Shown here: positions 21,078-30,765 of the stretch, one piece after another
Numbering within the stretch: the stretch's first letter is position 1
Layout: every line of letters starts with the position of its first letter
Assembly (NCBI GenBank): GCA_964017195.1
Contig: OZ024891.1
Location: forward strand, 866,694 to 930,693
Length of the DNA: 64,000 nt
From: Siderastrea radians
Lineage: Eukaryota; Cnidaria; Anthozoa; Scleractinia; Rhizangiidae
Reading direction: 5' to 3'
The notes under the pieces: model-generated
Databases searched by the model: none
What the model saw: only the letters and a program-made list of their open reading frames with translations
Told to the model about the DNA's origin: nothing
Program-made: the position numbers and the translations under genes

Positions 21078-21289
21078 GCTCTTCAAGAATTTTTACCTCA
21101 GCAAAGAGTGGGTGGTATCAGACGATAAACCCAAATTCTTTCCAAATACCTTGGTCCGGAATTTTTGCAATAGAACGAAATATGAGTGCCGACATTTGGA
21201 AAAGTTACAGCGCACTTATACTTCTTATCGAGTATCAAATAAGTGCGTGATCATTTTCCACAAAGTTTTTTCATTTATTATATATCACA

Positions 21290-21775
21290 ATGCGGGACAT
21301 TTTCGAATTCAACCATATCGATCAAACACTTTCTAAAGAGAAAGTTAAAATTCTGAAAGATTTATATGCTTATTACCACAAGAAACATTATGGCTATGAA
21401 AAGTTGCACCGCGGTTTTCGAAGAAAAAATTTTGTTTGTAATATTTCGACTGGTAAATTAATTATTAGTGCCGCAGTAGCCGGAGGAATTACGTTGAACC
21501 CTGTTGTCATGGCAACTTTAACTGGTGTTGGTCTTATTTTAAAAGCAGTCGCTAGCTTAAAGAAATACGATAAAAAGACAGAACAAGCAAATTTTGCCCG
21601 TATCGAACACCAAAAAATCCTTGATGAGATTCGCTTTTACCTCAGAGGCGAAGCTTTCGACGAAAAGGTCTTTCTTGATAGATTGAAAATGATAGATAAT
21701 TTCGTCACTGATCATTGCATGGAGATTCCGCCATCTATTTCTAAAAAGTATGAAGAAACATTCGCTCCGTTGTAA
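21290..21775 (+). CDS. Polinton small membrane-associated protein, 161 aa
   Basis: Intact ORF from ATG 21290 (MRDIFEFNHIDQTL). A charged, Tyr-rich N-terminal helix is followed by a hydrophobic stretch KLIISAAVAGGITLNPVVMA and ATLTGVGLILKAVASL (residues about 55-90), probably a hairpin membrane segment, then a helical C-terminal half (KILDEIRFYLRGEAFDEKVF). Proteins with this layout recur in cnidarian Polintons near the fibre gene; no enzymatic motif is visible. A role in virion membrane interaction is only a guess. Confidence 0.75.
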   Translation: MRDIFEFNHIDQTLSKEKVKILKDLYAYYHKKHYGYEKLHRGFRRKNFVCNISTGKLIISAAVAGGITLNPVVMATLTGVGLILKAVASLKKYDKKTEQANFARIEHQKILDEIRFYLRGEAFDEKVFLDRLKMIDNFVTDHCMEIPPSISKKYEETFAPL

Positions 21776-21792
21776 AATCTTCGAAGAATAAT

Positions 21793-21972
21793 ATGCGCAG
21801 AAAAAAAATGATTGCAGTCTTGCAAGCTATTTGTTATCAACTAGTTGAGCTTCTCACACCCCCCGAAATTATGCAAATAAGATTTATTACTCGTGACTGT
21901 GTTTCAAAAATAATGTCACCAACTCGTGACAAAGATGGCTACCCCACTTCAGGACTAGATGTGGTTCCATAA
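21793..21972 (+). CDS. Small hypothetical ORF, 59 aa
   Basis: ATG 21793 gives MRRKKMIAVLQAIC, then LVELLTPPEIMQIRFITRDC and a stop at 21970-21972. It starts 18 bp after the previous gene on the same strand. It is too short to classify; spacing and strand support it, composition does not exclude chance. Confidence 0.35.
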   Translation: MRRKKMIAVLQAICYQLVELLTPPEIMQIRFITRDCVSKIMSPTRDKDGYPTSGLDVVP

Positions 21973-22004
21973 TACTATTTTTATAAAAAGCGAAAAATGT
22001 GTGT

Positions 22005-22095
22005 TAGTCACGCGTGACCTTATGTGACAAGAGGCGTGACATTGCGTGACGGCGAACGTGACATTGCGTGACAGGTCACAAGAAATGACAAAACC
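22005..22095. repeat. GTGACATTGCGTGAC short repeats
   Basis: The motif CGTGACATTGCGTGAC occurs twice in direct tandem (22031-22075) with further GTGAC half-copies on both sides, also as inverted GTCAC. No coding content. Confidence 0.7.
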
Positions 22096-22239
22096 TTGTC
22101 GGTGGGTGTTCGGTGACTGTTCTTGCCTAGCCTCGGTAGGACTTTCACCTCACTGAAGTGAGGATTTCACCGCTGACAAGGCGATTGTCCATTCCTCATT
22201 TTACCTCTGGGAGCGAGGTTTGAAATCCTGAGGGATTTC

Positions 22240-22490
22240 TGAGCACCCCCTGTTACCAGTACGTTGTCAAGAGGCTGAATCTCCTTGGAAACCGCGGTCA
22301 TTTTATGACCGCCGTTGTCAAGAGGCATCTCCTTGGAAACCGCGGTCATTTTATGACCGCCGTTGTCAAGAGGCTGAATTTCCATGGAAACCGTTGTCAA
22401 GAGGCTGAATCTCCTTGGAAACCGCGGTCATTTTATGACCGCCGTTGACAAGAGGCTGAATCTCCTTGGAAATCGCGGTCATGGTTCAGA
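22240..22490. repeat. Tandem repeat of about 54 bp with hairpin-forming cores
   Basis: Four full or partial units of TTGTCAAGAGGCTGAATCTC + CTTGGAAACC + GCGGTCATTTTATGACCGC. The last segment is an 8-bp stem with TTT loop and occurs three times perfectly and once mutated. The array lies in the non-coding right part of the Polinton, between structural genes and the last genes. Confidence 0.85.
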
Positions 22491-22822
22491 TAGCGGCCAA
22501 CTATCACCCCACTAAGGCTTCACCAGTGACTGTTCACTGAGTAAACTAATATATATTAATCACTTTCACTATATATTACACACACCTTTCTTCTTCTAGT
22601 TCTTATGGTACCCTTTTTCTGTCCTTCACCTAAATGTCGCAATAATTGGATGTTTACGCATGCGCTTTTGGGCAGCGGGATGATGTCAACATAATTAGAG
22701 ACTTAAATTATAGCCAACAACTTCTGAAGACCAAAATGCTCGTGCTTTTCCACGCGATTTTGTTTCACCTCGAGCAGAAAAGTACACCCTATTAAACAAA
22801 TGTATATTCAATGTATCTTACC

Positions 22823-23140
22823 ATGGATGTCTGTACAGATCAACAAGCGATCTTACAAGACTGGCCAACAGAGGAAAGTTTTAGAAGAGAAGAAATTTTA
22901 AAATGACGGGATATTTCAGACGCTATTTACAAAATTAAAAAAGTTACACACCGGAGAGGCAAATTTGGGAATTCAGCTATTTTAACTTTAGAAACAAAGA
23001 ATGGAGATGACTTTCGTGTGTGGGCCCCTAAACGCCTTACAGAAGACCTGCTGGAAGATGATTATTATCAATTTGTCTACAAAATAGGTCTCAAAACTTC
23101 TGCTGACGGTAATGAATATTTTGATTATGAATTAATGTAA
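22823..23140 (+). pseudogene. Small Polinton protein gene with one internal TGA
   Basis: ATG 22823 in good context (TTACCATGG). The frame runs 105 codons to TAA 23138 with a single TGA at 22904 (codon 28). The product reads MDVCTDQQAILQDWP, then after the stop KIKKVTHRRGKFGNSAILTL and FRVWAPKRLTEDLLEDD, ending YFDYELM. The beta-rich pattern is reminiscent of a small OB-fold or nucleic-acid-binding protein, but I cannot name a family. Coherence across the stop indicates a recent nonsense mutation. Confidence 0.55.
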
Positions 23141-23289
23141 TCATGTCTGTGTATATTGATTTTCTCAATGATTTGAGGTGCAAAGCTGTTTTTTGTACTT
23201 GATCAGAGTCAATATTTACAAAAATCCCAGCAACAGAGACCACCAATATAGTTAAACAATAGCGTCTGCATTCCTGAAGGCTTGAAAAA

Positions 23290-23511
23290 ATGCAAGACCA
23301 AGATTTGTTTTTCAGGATGAGTGATTTAAGAAGTCGCACTGTATTTTTTCAAGCTTGCGTTGCAAAGGGGGTTTCCCTTCAGTGCTTGCACGAGAATATA
23401 AATTACGTCATTGTCTGCGAAAACTTAATTAACATTAGTATCTCACTAAAGCGGAGCGGTGAAGAAACGGCAAAAGTCTTGAGGAATTGGAAAACATGTG
23501 TTCTGTTTTAG
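23290..23511 (+). CDS. Hypothetical 73-aa ORF
   Basis: MQDQDLFFRMSDLRSRT to RNWKTCVLF. Located 150 bp after the previous small gene on the same strand and before the MITE. No domain recognised; Cys content and hydrophobic C-terminus noted. Possibly the last rightward gene of the Polinton. Confidence 0.35.
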   Translation: MQDQDLFFRMSDLRSRTVFFQACVAKGVSLQCLHENINYVIVCENLINISISLKRSGEETAKVLRNWKTCVLF

Positions 23512-23562
23512 TTTTGTTTCATTTTTTTTGTGTTCTGCAGACGCGACCGTACGAAAGAATAT

Positions 23563-23970
23563 TTAAGACGATTTCCGCTCAACATTCGAGCAGTAAGTGC
23601 AAAAATTAAGTTACCAAAAAAATACTTGCAGCACTGTCACATTTTGAGAACATATAAGAAGAACTTATCGTTACTTTCACTCCCAAGCTGACCCCGCGAG
23701 AGAAAATTGGATTTGAAGTTATCCGTATTTCAATTAAAAAGACGCTTCATGTCAGTTCAAAACAAAATGGCGCCCGTTTTTAGCATACTTTTACGAGATT
23801 TGAGATCAATTTTTTGAGAATGCTTGAGAATTTCATCGCGGGGTCACTTGGGCGAGTGAACTAGAGTGTGATGTTTCAAATAGCATTGAAAATGTTACCG
23901 TGCTATGAGTAGTTTTTTGGTAAATATTTTTTGCACTTATTGCTCCAACGTTGAGCGGAATCCGTCTTAA
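23563..23970. mobile_element. TTAA-flanked MITE (piggyBac-type ends)
   Basis: 408 bp between TTAA 23563-23566 and TTAA 23967-23970. Ends are inverted: GACGATTTCCGCTCAACATT on the left against GACGGATTCCGCTCAACGTT on the right, with similarity continuing about 60 bp to ACCAAAAAA. No ORF. TTAA duplication is the signature of piggyBac-like (or Kolobok-like) mobilisation. The right TTAA supplies the stop codon of the adjacent minus-strand gene. Confidence 0.8.
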
Positions 23971-24126
23971 TCATCCTCTTCCCAAAAACGAATAAATTCT
24001 TCGTTGTATGGTAAGTTGATATGATGAATAAGTCCATTTTCATAACAAATTGAACATACCCCGGTTGATTCAGCACCTATATCATAAAGATTACTAAAAG
24101 TCCATACATTTACGATTCGTTGGCGC
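23967..24126 (-). pseudogene. 3' part of a Polinton gene split by an insertion
   Basis: The minus strand from the 8-bp target duplication (24119-24126) to TAA 23967-23969 is open and reads VNVWTFSNLYDIGAE, CSICYENGLIHH and LPYNEEFIRFWEE. The frame joins that of 30463-30622 across the inserted element once one 8-bp duplicate is removed. The CSIC pair suggests a zinc-binding module. Family not recognised. Confidence 0.65.
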
Positions 24127-24857
24127 CACAGGCAGCCCAGACTCGTTGTACGTGGAGTTCATTTAAAAATAGAAAAGGGTGAAAATATATGTAATAGCAC
24201 GAAATAAATCTTTACTTCACGAAATAAATCTTGTTTACTTCTGCTCATTGTGTCCTGTTTAATTAATTTCCGGTTACGCAATCGCTTATTAGCGTCGCTG
24301 CTTATATAAGCCGTTAAGCCTAAGGTTTGCAGAGATTTATTACAGACTAACCGGTGATAAAAGAATCGAGATATCTTAAAATAAAGCCTGTCTACCTTCA
24401 GCTTAATGCTCCCCTGTTCGTCCTGGCTGGTTCAAATGACCGTTTGTGGCTTTTTTCAATCGGAGGTAGCTTCCACTAAAGAAGAATTAAAGGCTGGTGA
24501 CCCGGCCAACGAACCATCTTCACGCGAAGCGCAATAAATTCCCGAATAATGGCTGGCTCTCAAAACCCTTCGCAACTGGCCGAGAACCCCACATTTATCT
24601 ACCTAAACTTGACCTTTTCGCTCCGCCATGAACCGTAACACCGACGGGTAGGCTACGGGATTTGAATACTTTAGCTTAACGACCGCGTTCGCTCAACAAA
24701 ATAGCACTGGCTACGGGAGGGACATTCCCAAAGTACATTCGATTCCAGTGGTAATAGTACCTTCCCTCCCGTAGCCAGTGCTATTTTGAAAGACTGAAAT
24801 AAAGTGTTGACAGGCCAAACGCGGCTCATATGCTCGTGCTAATGTGTTTTCTTGACC

Positions 24858-27094
24858 TTATAGTTTAGCTCTCACGAGTATATCCCCTAGAGATTTTCCT
24901 TTTTTGTATGAGACTATAGGGGGTTCTTTGTATATTTCTCTTAGCGATGGTTGATTTTGGATTAAGTGCCATTTGCTCATAAGGATGTTCTTGAGATTAG
25001 ACACAGCCGGGTGGAATGTTGTAACGAAAGGCAGAATTTTTCTTCGCACTCTCTGTCGTTGTTGAAGAGCCGACTTCCTTGCGCTAATTTTGACTTCCGA
25101 CGTTATTCTTTCTACTAAGCTGTCAGGGTAGTCTCTCGCACGAAGGCGTGCCTTAAATTGGTTGATATTCTCAACGAAAGATTTCGCTGAAGAGTTTGTT
25201 CTAAGAAGTCTTAGGGCTTCACCTTTGATAAACCCTTTTCTGACCCCTGGTGGGTGACAGGATGAGAAGTGAGTGTACTGGAAAGTCTCTGTCGGCTTAA
25301 AATGTGTGCGGATATCAAGGATTGCTGTTTGTTAAATCTTTCGCCTTTGAAGACAGTAGTATCCAGGAAGTTTATTTCTTTATCTGAGATTTCAGCCGTA
25401 AATTTAATTGTCGGGTGGTGTCTGTTTGCTAGGACAATAAACTCTTCTATCTCCTTTTTCTCAACATTCCACAGTGAGAATATGTCATCGATATATCTTT
25501 TCCACTCAAGTGGTTTTGTGTTGCTAAGATTAATTATTTCCGTCTCAACCGCCGACATAAAAATGTTTGCAAAAGCAACTGCCATTTTTGTGCCCATTGC
25601 GGATCCGTGGGTTTGGAGATAGTGTTTCCCGTTGAATTCAAAAGAATTCTCTTGGAGAATCAGCCTTAAGATTTCTCTGAGGGAGAGGGTCGGTATGGAG
25701 GTGTTTTCCCCGTAGAAGTTCTCATATGCTCTGCATACTGTGTTGATCCCCTCCCCTTGCGGGATATTTGTGTACAGGCTGGTGACATCTAGGGAAACCA
25801 AGAATGCATTCTCTGGGAGTTTTGTCCTTTCAATGAAGTTTATGAAGTCTGTTGTATCCTTAAGATAGGATTTCTGTGATTTTGCTATCGGCTGGAGTAG
25901 GCTGTCAACGAATGCTGATATGCGTTCCGTAGGGCCATCATTCCCTGATATTATTGGCCTTCCAACGGGTGTTGGCCTGTGAATCTTTGTTAGAGTGTAG
26001 AAAACGGGGACTCTTGGTGGGTTAGGTGTCTGTGATAACCATTTAACAGTCATATCATCAATGTAACCTCCCTGATGGAGTTGTCTGGTTACTTGTTTAA
26101 CCCTTTGAGAAGTTTCTTCGACCATTGTTTTTTGGAGGGGTATATAATTATTCCTGTCATCCAGTTGAACTTGACCCTCCTGTGTTTTGTCTTGTTTGTG
26201 CATAATGACTGTAGTTGTTCCTTTATCCGCTTTCTTTATGTTTATTTCAGTGTTGTTTCTTAGCTCTGTAATAGCTTTTCTTTGGTTAAGCGGTAGGTTG
26301 TGTTTGGGTCTGGTTATCGGTATATGCGCAAGTTCTGTTTTGATTTCTTCTAGATAACTTTCTAGAGCAACTGACCGTTGGATCGGTGGATCCCAGTTAG
26401 ATTTAACGTAGAAGGGGTGGATATCACTGTTTTCGCCATGAAAGATGAACTGGAGCCGCATTCTCCTGGCAAATTTATCAAAGTCTGATAACAGTTGTCT
26501 TCTTAGTGCGGTTTCGTTCGTGCTTGGCGTAGGAACGAATTTTAACCCCCGAGAGAGGAGATTGGTTTGGTCAATTGTTATATTAAAGTTTGATAGGTTC
26601 TTTATGTATTTCTTATTACGGTCTGTTTTTATAGCGTTGATGTCTTTCTGTGTTTTTTTCTTTCTTTCGTTGTGCTTTTTGTTCTTAATTTTGTGCTTTT
26701 CCACTTTATCCTCCCTTTGTTTTTTGGTTCCACACTCAGAGAACAGACAGGGGTAAGATTCGCATGTTTTATTCTTAATCTCTTCTATTTCTTTCATCAA
26801 TACATTGATTTCTTCAAGTTTTTTCTCTAAGGTGGTGCTGAGATTAGATATACTTTCCGGAACGTTACTACTACTGTTTGGCTGAGCACGTGGCATTTCG
26901 CCAGCCCGGTCGGTGTCTTTCTTTGACCTAGAAATGTCTGATTTCGCTCTTCGCAACTTGCCCTTGTTGCGTTCAGTGCATCGGTAATGGAATTTGGTTA
27001 ATGCGCCTATGAATTTTCTCTCAGCCTCTCTCTTTATGGCCTTTATGTCCGTCTTGAACTCCTCGTCAGGAGTGATATTAGCTTTTTGCGACAT
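24858..27094 (-). pseudogene. Penelope-like reverse transcriptase (ORF2), no endonuclease domain
   Basis: ATG 27094. The long frame to 25211 contains a basic, coiled-coil-like N-terminus (EKKLEEINVLMKEIEEIKN), RT motifs PVFYTLTKIHRP, GRPIISGNDGPTERIS, LVSLDVTSLYTNIPQ (catalytic Asp), HGSAMGTKMAVAFANIF and YIDDIFSLW (catalytic Asp pair), then INFLDTTVFKG. A frameshift near 25330 moves the reading into the frame ending at 24858, whose C-terminus has RRKILPFVTTFHPAVSNLK and KGKSLGDILVRAKL. It stops there: no GIY-YIG domain follows, unlike the fragment at 2023-3028. About 745 codons; one break. Confidence 0.9.
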
Positions 27095-27509
27095 AGCGCA
27101 AGTCTCTTGGGCATGAGCCCCTTTCTGTATGGGCCTGAAGTTTCGCTATTGACGTTTCTGACTTCTCGATCTTTCTTTCGAACATGGAAATCTCATCCAC
27201 GGCGGACTGACGGGGTCGTTTTCTGCTAGGGCCTCTATCATCAAATCTGTGGCGGGTTGCATTTTTGTGTGGCTGTTTTCCCTTCCAGCTCGGACCAGCA
27301 TGGCGTCCTTTGTAGTATTTCTGCCTGCCGTAGCTGCGTTTTCGGGAAGGCCCAGCTTGGGGACTTCTCTGGCCGCTTTCCAGTTCATCATTAGAGTCAA
27401 AATCGTCGTAGCTGGCGCTCTCGTCAGGTATATTGTCAGTTTTCATTAGCAAGTGTTCTTCCTCTTTGGAGGTCAGTAGGCCTTCTGCTGCTAAGGAACT
27501 CTCACTCAT
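27078..27509 (-). CDS. ORF1 of the Penelope-like element
   Basis: Intact 143-codon ORF MSESSLAAEGLLTSKEEE to RYVAKS. Acidic N-terminus (DDFDSNDELESG), then a basic Arg/Lys/Gly region (GPSRKRSYGRQKYYKGRH, SWKGKQPHKN), then a short heptad-like helix (EISMFERKIEKSETSIAKL). This suggests an RNA-binding, oligomerising protein comparable in role to LINE ORF1. Its end overlaps the ORF2 start by 17 bp in another frame, so ORF2 may be translated by reinitiation or frameshifting. Inference from layout only. Confidence 0.7.
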   Translation of the reverse strand: MSESSLAAEGLLTSKEEEHLLMKTDNIPDESASYDDFDSNDELESGQRSPQAGPSRKRSYGRQKYYKGRHAGPSWKGKQPHKNATRHRFDDRGPSRKRPRQSAVDEISMFERKIEKSETSIAKLQAHTERGSCPRDLRYVAKS

Positions 27510-27780
27510 TGTTCTTAAGCAAGACTGCAGTTTCGGAACTAACGCGTTCCTCGTCAGTTGCTACTATGGTGTGGTCTTCAGTGAGGATTGTGAGTTTTCT
27601 GTGGCACATGCGGGTTTTGCTTTTTATATATACTCGTGATTAAGATCGAAAAATTCTGACTTGCTATTGGCTGTAGAGAGTGGCCAATGGCGCACAAGTT
27701 GTCTTAAACACCTTTGTGTGTTCTGTTTATTAGAGTTCTTTACACGAGAAATGACGGAGCACTGTCTAAAAATATCGCAA

Positions 27781-27968
27781 GACTGAAATAAAGTGTTGAC
27801 AGGCCAAACGCGGCTCATATGCTCGTGCTAATGTGTTTTCTTGACCTTATAGTTTAGCTCTCACGAGTATATCCCCTAGAGATTTTCCTTTTTTGTATGA
27901 GACTATAGGGGGTTCTTTGTATATTTCTCTTAGCGATGGTTGATTTTGGATTAAGTGCCATTTGCTCA
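27781..27968 (-). repeat. Direct copy of the Penelope 3' end (188 bp)
   Basis: Identical orientation and nearly identical sequence to 24792-24979. Placed immediately 5' of the full element, like a partial tandem unit. Confidence 0.9.
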
Positions 27969-28035
27969 ATTGATAGTATGTAAAATGACAGGCCCAACAC
28001 GTCTCCCGCTAGTTGCTTAAGTTATTCTAGCCTCC

Positions 28036-28656
28036 GACAATTAAATTTACGGCTGAAATCTCAGATAAAGAAATAAACTTCCTGGATACTACTGTCTTCA
28101 AAGGCGAAAGATTTAACAAACAGCAATCCTTGATATCCGCACACATTTTAAGCCGACAGAGACTTTCCAGTACACTCACTTCTCATCCTGTCACCCACCA
28201 GGGGTCAGAAAAGGGTTTATCAAAGGTGAAGCCCTAAGACTTCTTAGAACAAACTCTTCAGCGAAATCTTTCGTTGAGAATATCAACCAATTTAAGGCAC
28301 GCCTTCGTGCGAGAGACTACCCTGACAGCTTAGTAGAAAGAATAACGTCGGAAGTCAAAATTAGCGCAAGGAAGTCGGCTCTTCAACAACGACAGAGAGT
28401 GCGAAGAAAAATTCTGCCTTTCGTTACAACATTCCACCCGGCTGTGTCTAGTCTCAAGAACATCCTTATGAGCAAATGGCACTTAATCCAAAATCAACCA
28501 TCGCTAAGAGAAATATACAAAGAACCCCCTATAGTCTCATACAAAAAAGGAAAATCTCTAGGGGATATACTCGTGAGAGCTAAACTATAAGGTCAAGAAA
28601 ACACATTAGCACGAGCATATGAGCCGCGTTTGGCCTGTCAACACTTTATTTCAGTC
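28036..28656 (+). repeat. Inverted copy of the Penelope 3' end (621 bp)
   Basis: Reverse complement of 24792-25412 with very few differences. Encodes the ORF2 C-terminus on the plus strand in an open frame (RRKILPFVTTFHPAVSS onward), ending at the same stop. 27969-28035 between the copies has no recognised content. Confidence 0.9.
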
Positions 28657-29044
28657 TTTCGTTGAGAATATCAACCAATTTAAGGCACGCCTTCGTGCGA
28701 GAGACTACCCTGACAGCTTAGTAGAAAGAATAACGTCGGAAGTCAAATTTAGCCCAAGGAAGTTGGCTCTTCAACAACGACAGAGAGTGCGAAGAAAAAT
28801 TCTGCCTTTCGTTACAACATTCCACCCGGCTGTGTCTAATCTCAAGAACATCCTTATGAGCAAATGGCACTTAATCCAAAATCAACCATCGCTAAGAGAA
28901 ATATACAAAGAACCCCCTATAGTCTCATACCAAAAAGGAAAATCTCTAGGGGATATACTCGTGAGAGCTAAACTATAAGGTCAAGAAAACACATTAGCAC
29001 GAGCATATGAGCCGCGTTTAGCCTGTCAACACTTTATTTCAGTC
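28657..29044 (+). repeat. Second plus-strand copy of the Penelope 3' end (388 bp), tandem to the first
   Basis: Repeats 28269-28656 head to tail with a handful of substitutions (for example KISARKS against KFSPRKL in translation). Tandem 3'-end copies fit template jumping or partial tandem insertion. Confidence 0.9.
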
Positions 29045-29045
29045 T

Positions 29046-29643
29046 AACGAACCATCTTCACGCGAAGCGCAATAAATTCCCGAATAATGGACGGACCCGC
29101 TCCAAATTGCGATCAGCTGAACCATGGATTACGTGGTTTTCTGTATATTGAGCGCTGGCTCTCAAAATCCATCGCAACTGGCCGAGAACCCCACATTTAT
29201 CTACCTAAACTTGACCTTTTCGCTCCGCCATGAACCGTAACACCGACGAGTAGGCTACGGGATTTGAATACTTTAGCTTAACGACCGCGTTCGCTCAACA
29301 AAATAGCACTGGCTACGGGAGGGACATTCCCAAAGTACATTCGATTCCAGTGGTAATAGTACCTTCCCCCCCGTAGCCAGTGCTATTTTGTTGAGCGAAC
29401 GCGGTCGCTTATCTAAAGTATTCAAATCCCGTAGCCTACCTGTCGGTGTTACGGTTCATAGCGGAGCAAAAAGGTCAAGTTTAGGTAGATAAATGTGGGG
29501 TTCTCGGCCAGTTGCGATGGATTTTCAGAGCCAGTGCTCAATATACAGAAAACCACGTAATCCGTGGTCAGCTGATCGCAATTTGGAGCGGGTCCGTCCA
29601 TTATTCGGGAATTTATTGCACTTCGCGTGAAGATGGTTCGTTG
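29046..29643. repeat. Palindrome of about 600 bp inside the foldback element
   Basis: AACGAACCATCTTCACGCG at 29046 mirrors CGCGTGAAGATGGTTCGTT ending at about 29643; arms match up to a short centre near 29345. The left arm is also a direct, longer copy of 24513-24791, so this sequence flanks the Penelope cluster on both sides. Confidence 0.85.
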
Positions 29644-30462
29644 GCCGGGTCATCAGCCTTTAATTCTTCAAGGGCACCCAACGGTTCGTTTCGGGGAATA
29701 TCTGTTCGGAAGGCCTAAACTCGCCTGAGATATTCGGATTTAATTGCGGTGAACGCTAGAGATTTCTTCGGCAAAACATCACGTCGGACTTTCATAACAA
29801 GAGAATTTATTAGTTCCTATTGTTTTCAGAGGGACAAATGTGTCGTTTAGAGGGCAAAATAAGGTCAGCTAGCATTTTCGGAGAGCCATCAGCAGCTCGG
29901 AAATTCGAAGGATAGGATTCTGTTTCCGAAAATTTTCTGCGGCCTAAATTTTCAGCTAAGAACGCCGAACAGGTCAATCTGTATTAACTTACACAAATAT
30001 GCCTTTAAAAAGCTCTGAACCAATCTAAAAAAGCAGAAAATGATATTTCAAGTATTTTGCTAAAGTTTTCTCGTTGGGTGCCACTGATTCTTCTTTAGTG
30101 GAAGCTACCTCCGATTGAAAAAAGCCACAAACTGTCATTTAAACCAGCCAGGACGAACAGGGGAGCATTGAGCTGAAGGTAGACAGGCTTTATTTCAAGA
30201 TATCTCGATTCTTTTATCACCGGTTAGTCTGTAATAAATCTCTGCAAACTTTAGGCTTAACGGCTTATATAAACGGCGACGCTAACAAGCGATTGCGTAA
30301 TTTAAGAGAGCGGTGCAAGATTAACCGGAAATTAATTAAACAGGACACAATAAGCAGAAGCAAACAAAATTTACTTCCTGAAATAAAGATTTATATTACA
30401 TATATTTTCACCCTTTTCTATTTTTAAATGAACTCCACATACAACGCGTCTGGGCTGCCTGT

Positions 30463-30762
30463 GTTGGCGCTCTTCACAAAAAGGCGCATCGAGAATATCC
30501 TCATGAATTTCTTTCCAACCCCTTGCTAATCCGTTATATGCGCTGTGCCAGTCGTAAGTATCAGAGCAAATCTTTACTAAAGGTATATTTTCGATCGGAG
30601 GAGTGTACAACAGGGGTAACAAAGCCCTTCCCAGCGGCAGTCATTACACTCTAAGCATATTATTATACGCACAAGTTGCTGCCTGTTATGACAGAAAGGT
30701 TGTTTTGAAAACTCCTCGTGTACCTCTTTCCAACCAAAAGCTGTTCGTTGCCTTATTTCCAT
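30463..30762 (-). pseudogene. 5' part of the Polinton gene split by the foldback insertion
   Basis: ATG 30762 (MEIRQRTAFGWKEVHEEF). The first frame has PFCHNRQQLVRIIICLECNDC and CYPCC; a frameshift near 30610 leads to IENIPLVKICSDTYDWH and GLARGWKEIHEDILDAPFC, a second copy of the GWKExHE...PFCxxRQ module. At the element boundary the frame connects to 24126-23967. So the intact gene encoded two homologous Cys-containing repeats, perhaps zinc modules. It lies 4 bp inside the right inverted repeat, pointing inward. Function unknown. Confidence 0.6.
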
Positions 30763-30765
30763 GGT

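Larger units (their letters stand above)
24792..27780 (-). mobile_element. Penelope-like element, two ORFs, near full length
   Basis: Minus-strand unit with a 5' leader (27780-27510, including a TATATATA box near 27630), ORF1 (27509-27078), ORF2 (27094-24858) and a 3' end finishing at 24792 (TTTATTTCAGTC on the minus strand). The same 3' end is repeated directly at 27781-27968 upstream of the leader and inverted on the right, the tangled terminal repeats typical of Penelope-like elements. Confidence 0.85.
24127..30462. mobile_element. Foldback element with 8-bp target duplication, carrying a Penelope-like cluster
   Basis: Left arm 24128-24487 is inverted relative to right arm 30087-30462 (ACAGGCAGCCCAGAC ends, about 95% identity). 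GTTGGCGC flanks both sides (24119-24126, 30463-30470), an 8-bp duplication as made by hAT- or P-type transposases. Inner segments 24490-24790 and 29385-29680 are also inverted copies. No transposase ORF of its own is seen, so it is presumably non-autonomous. 24792-29044 is a later Penelope-like insertion cluster. 29680-30086 is unique sequence found only in the right arm. Confidence 0.85.

Noticed and set aside
22904..22906. TGA as a selenocysteine codon
   Set aside because: No SECIS-like element looked for successfully, and neighbouring Polinton genes have ordinary stop mutations.
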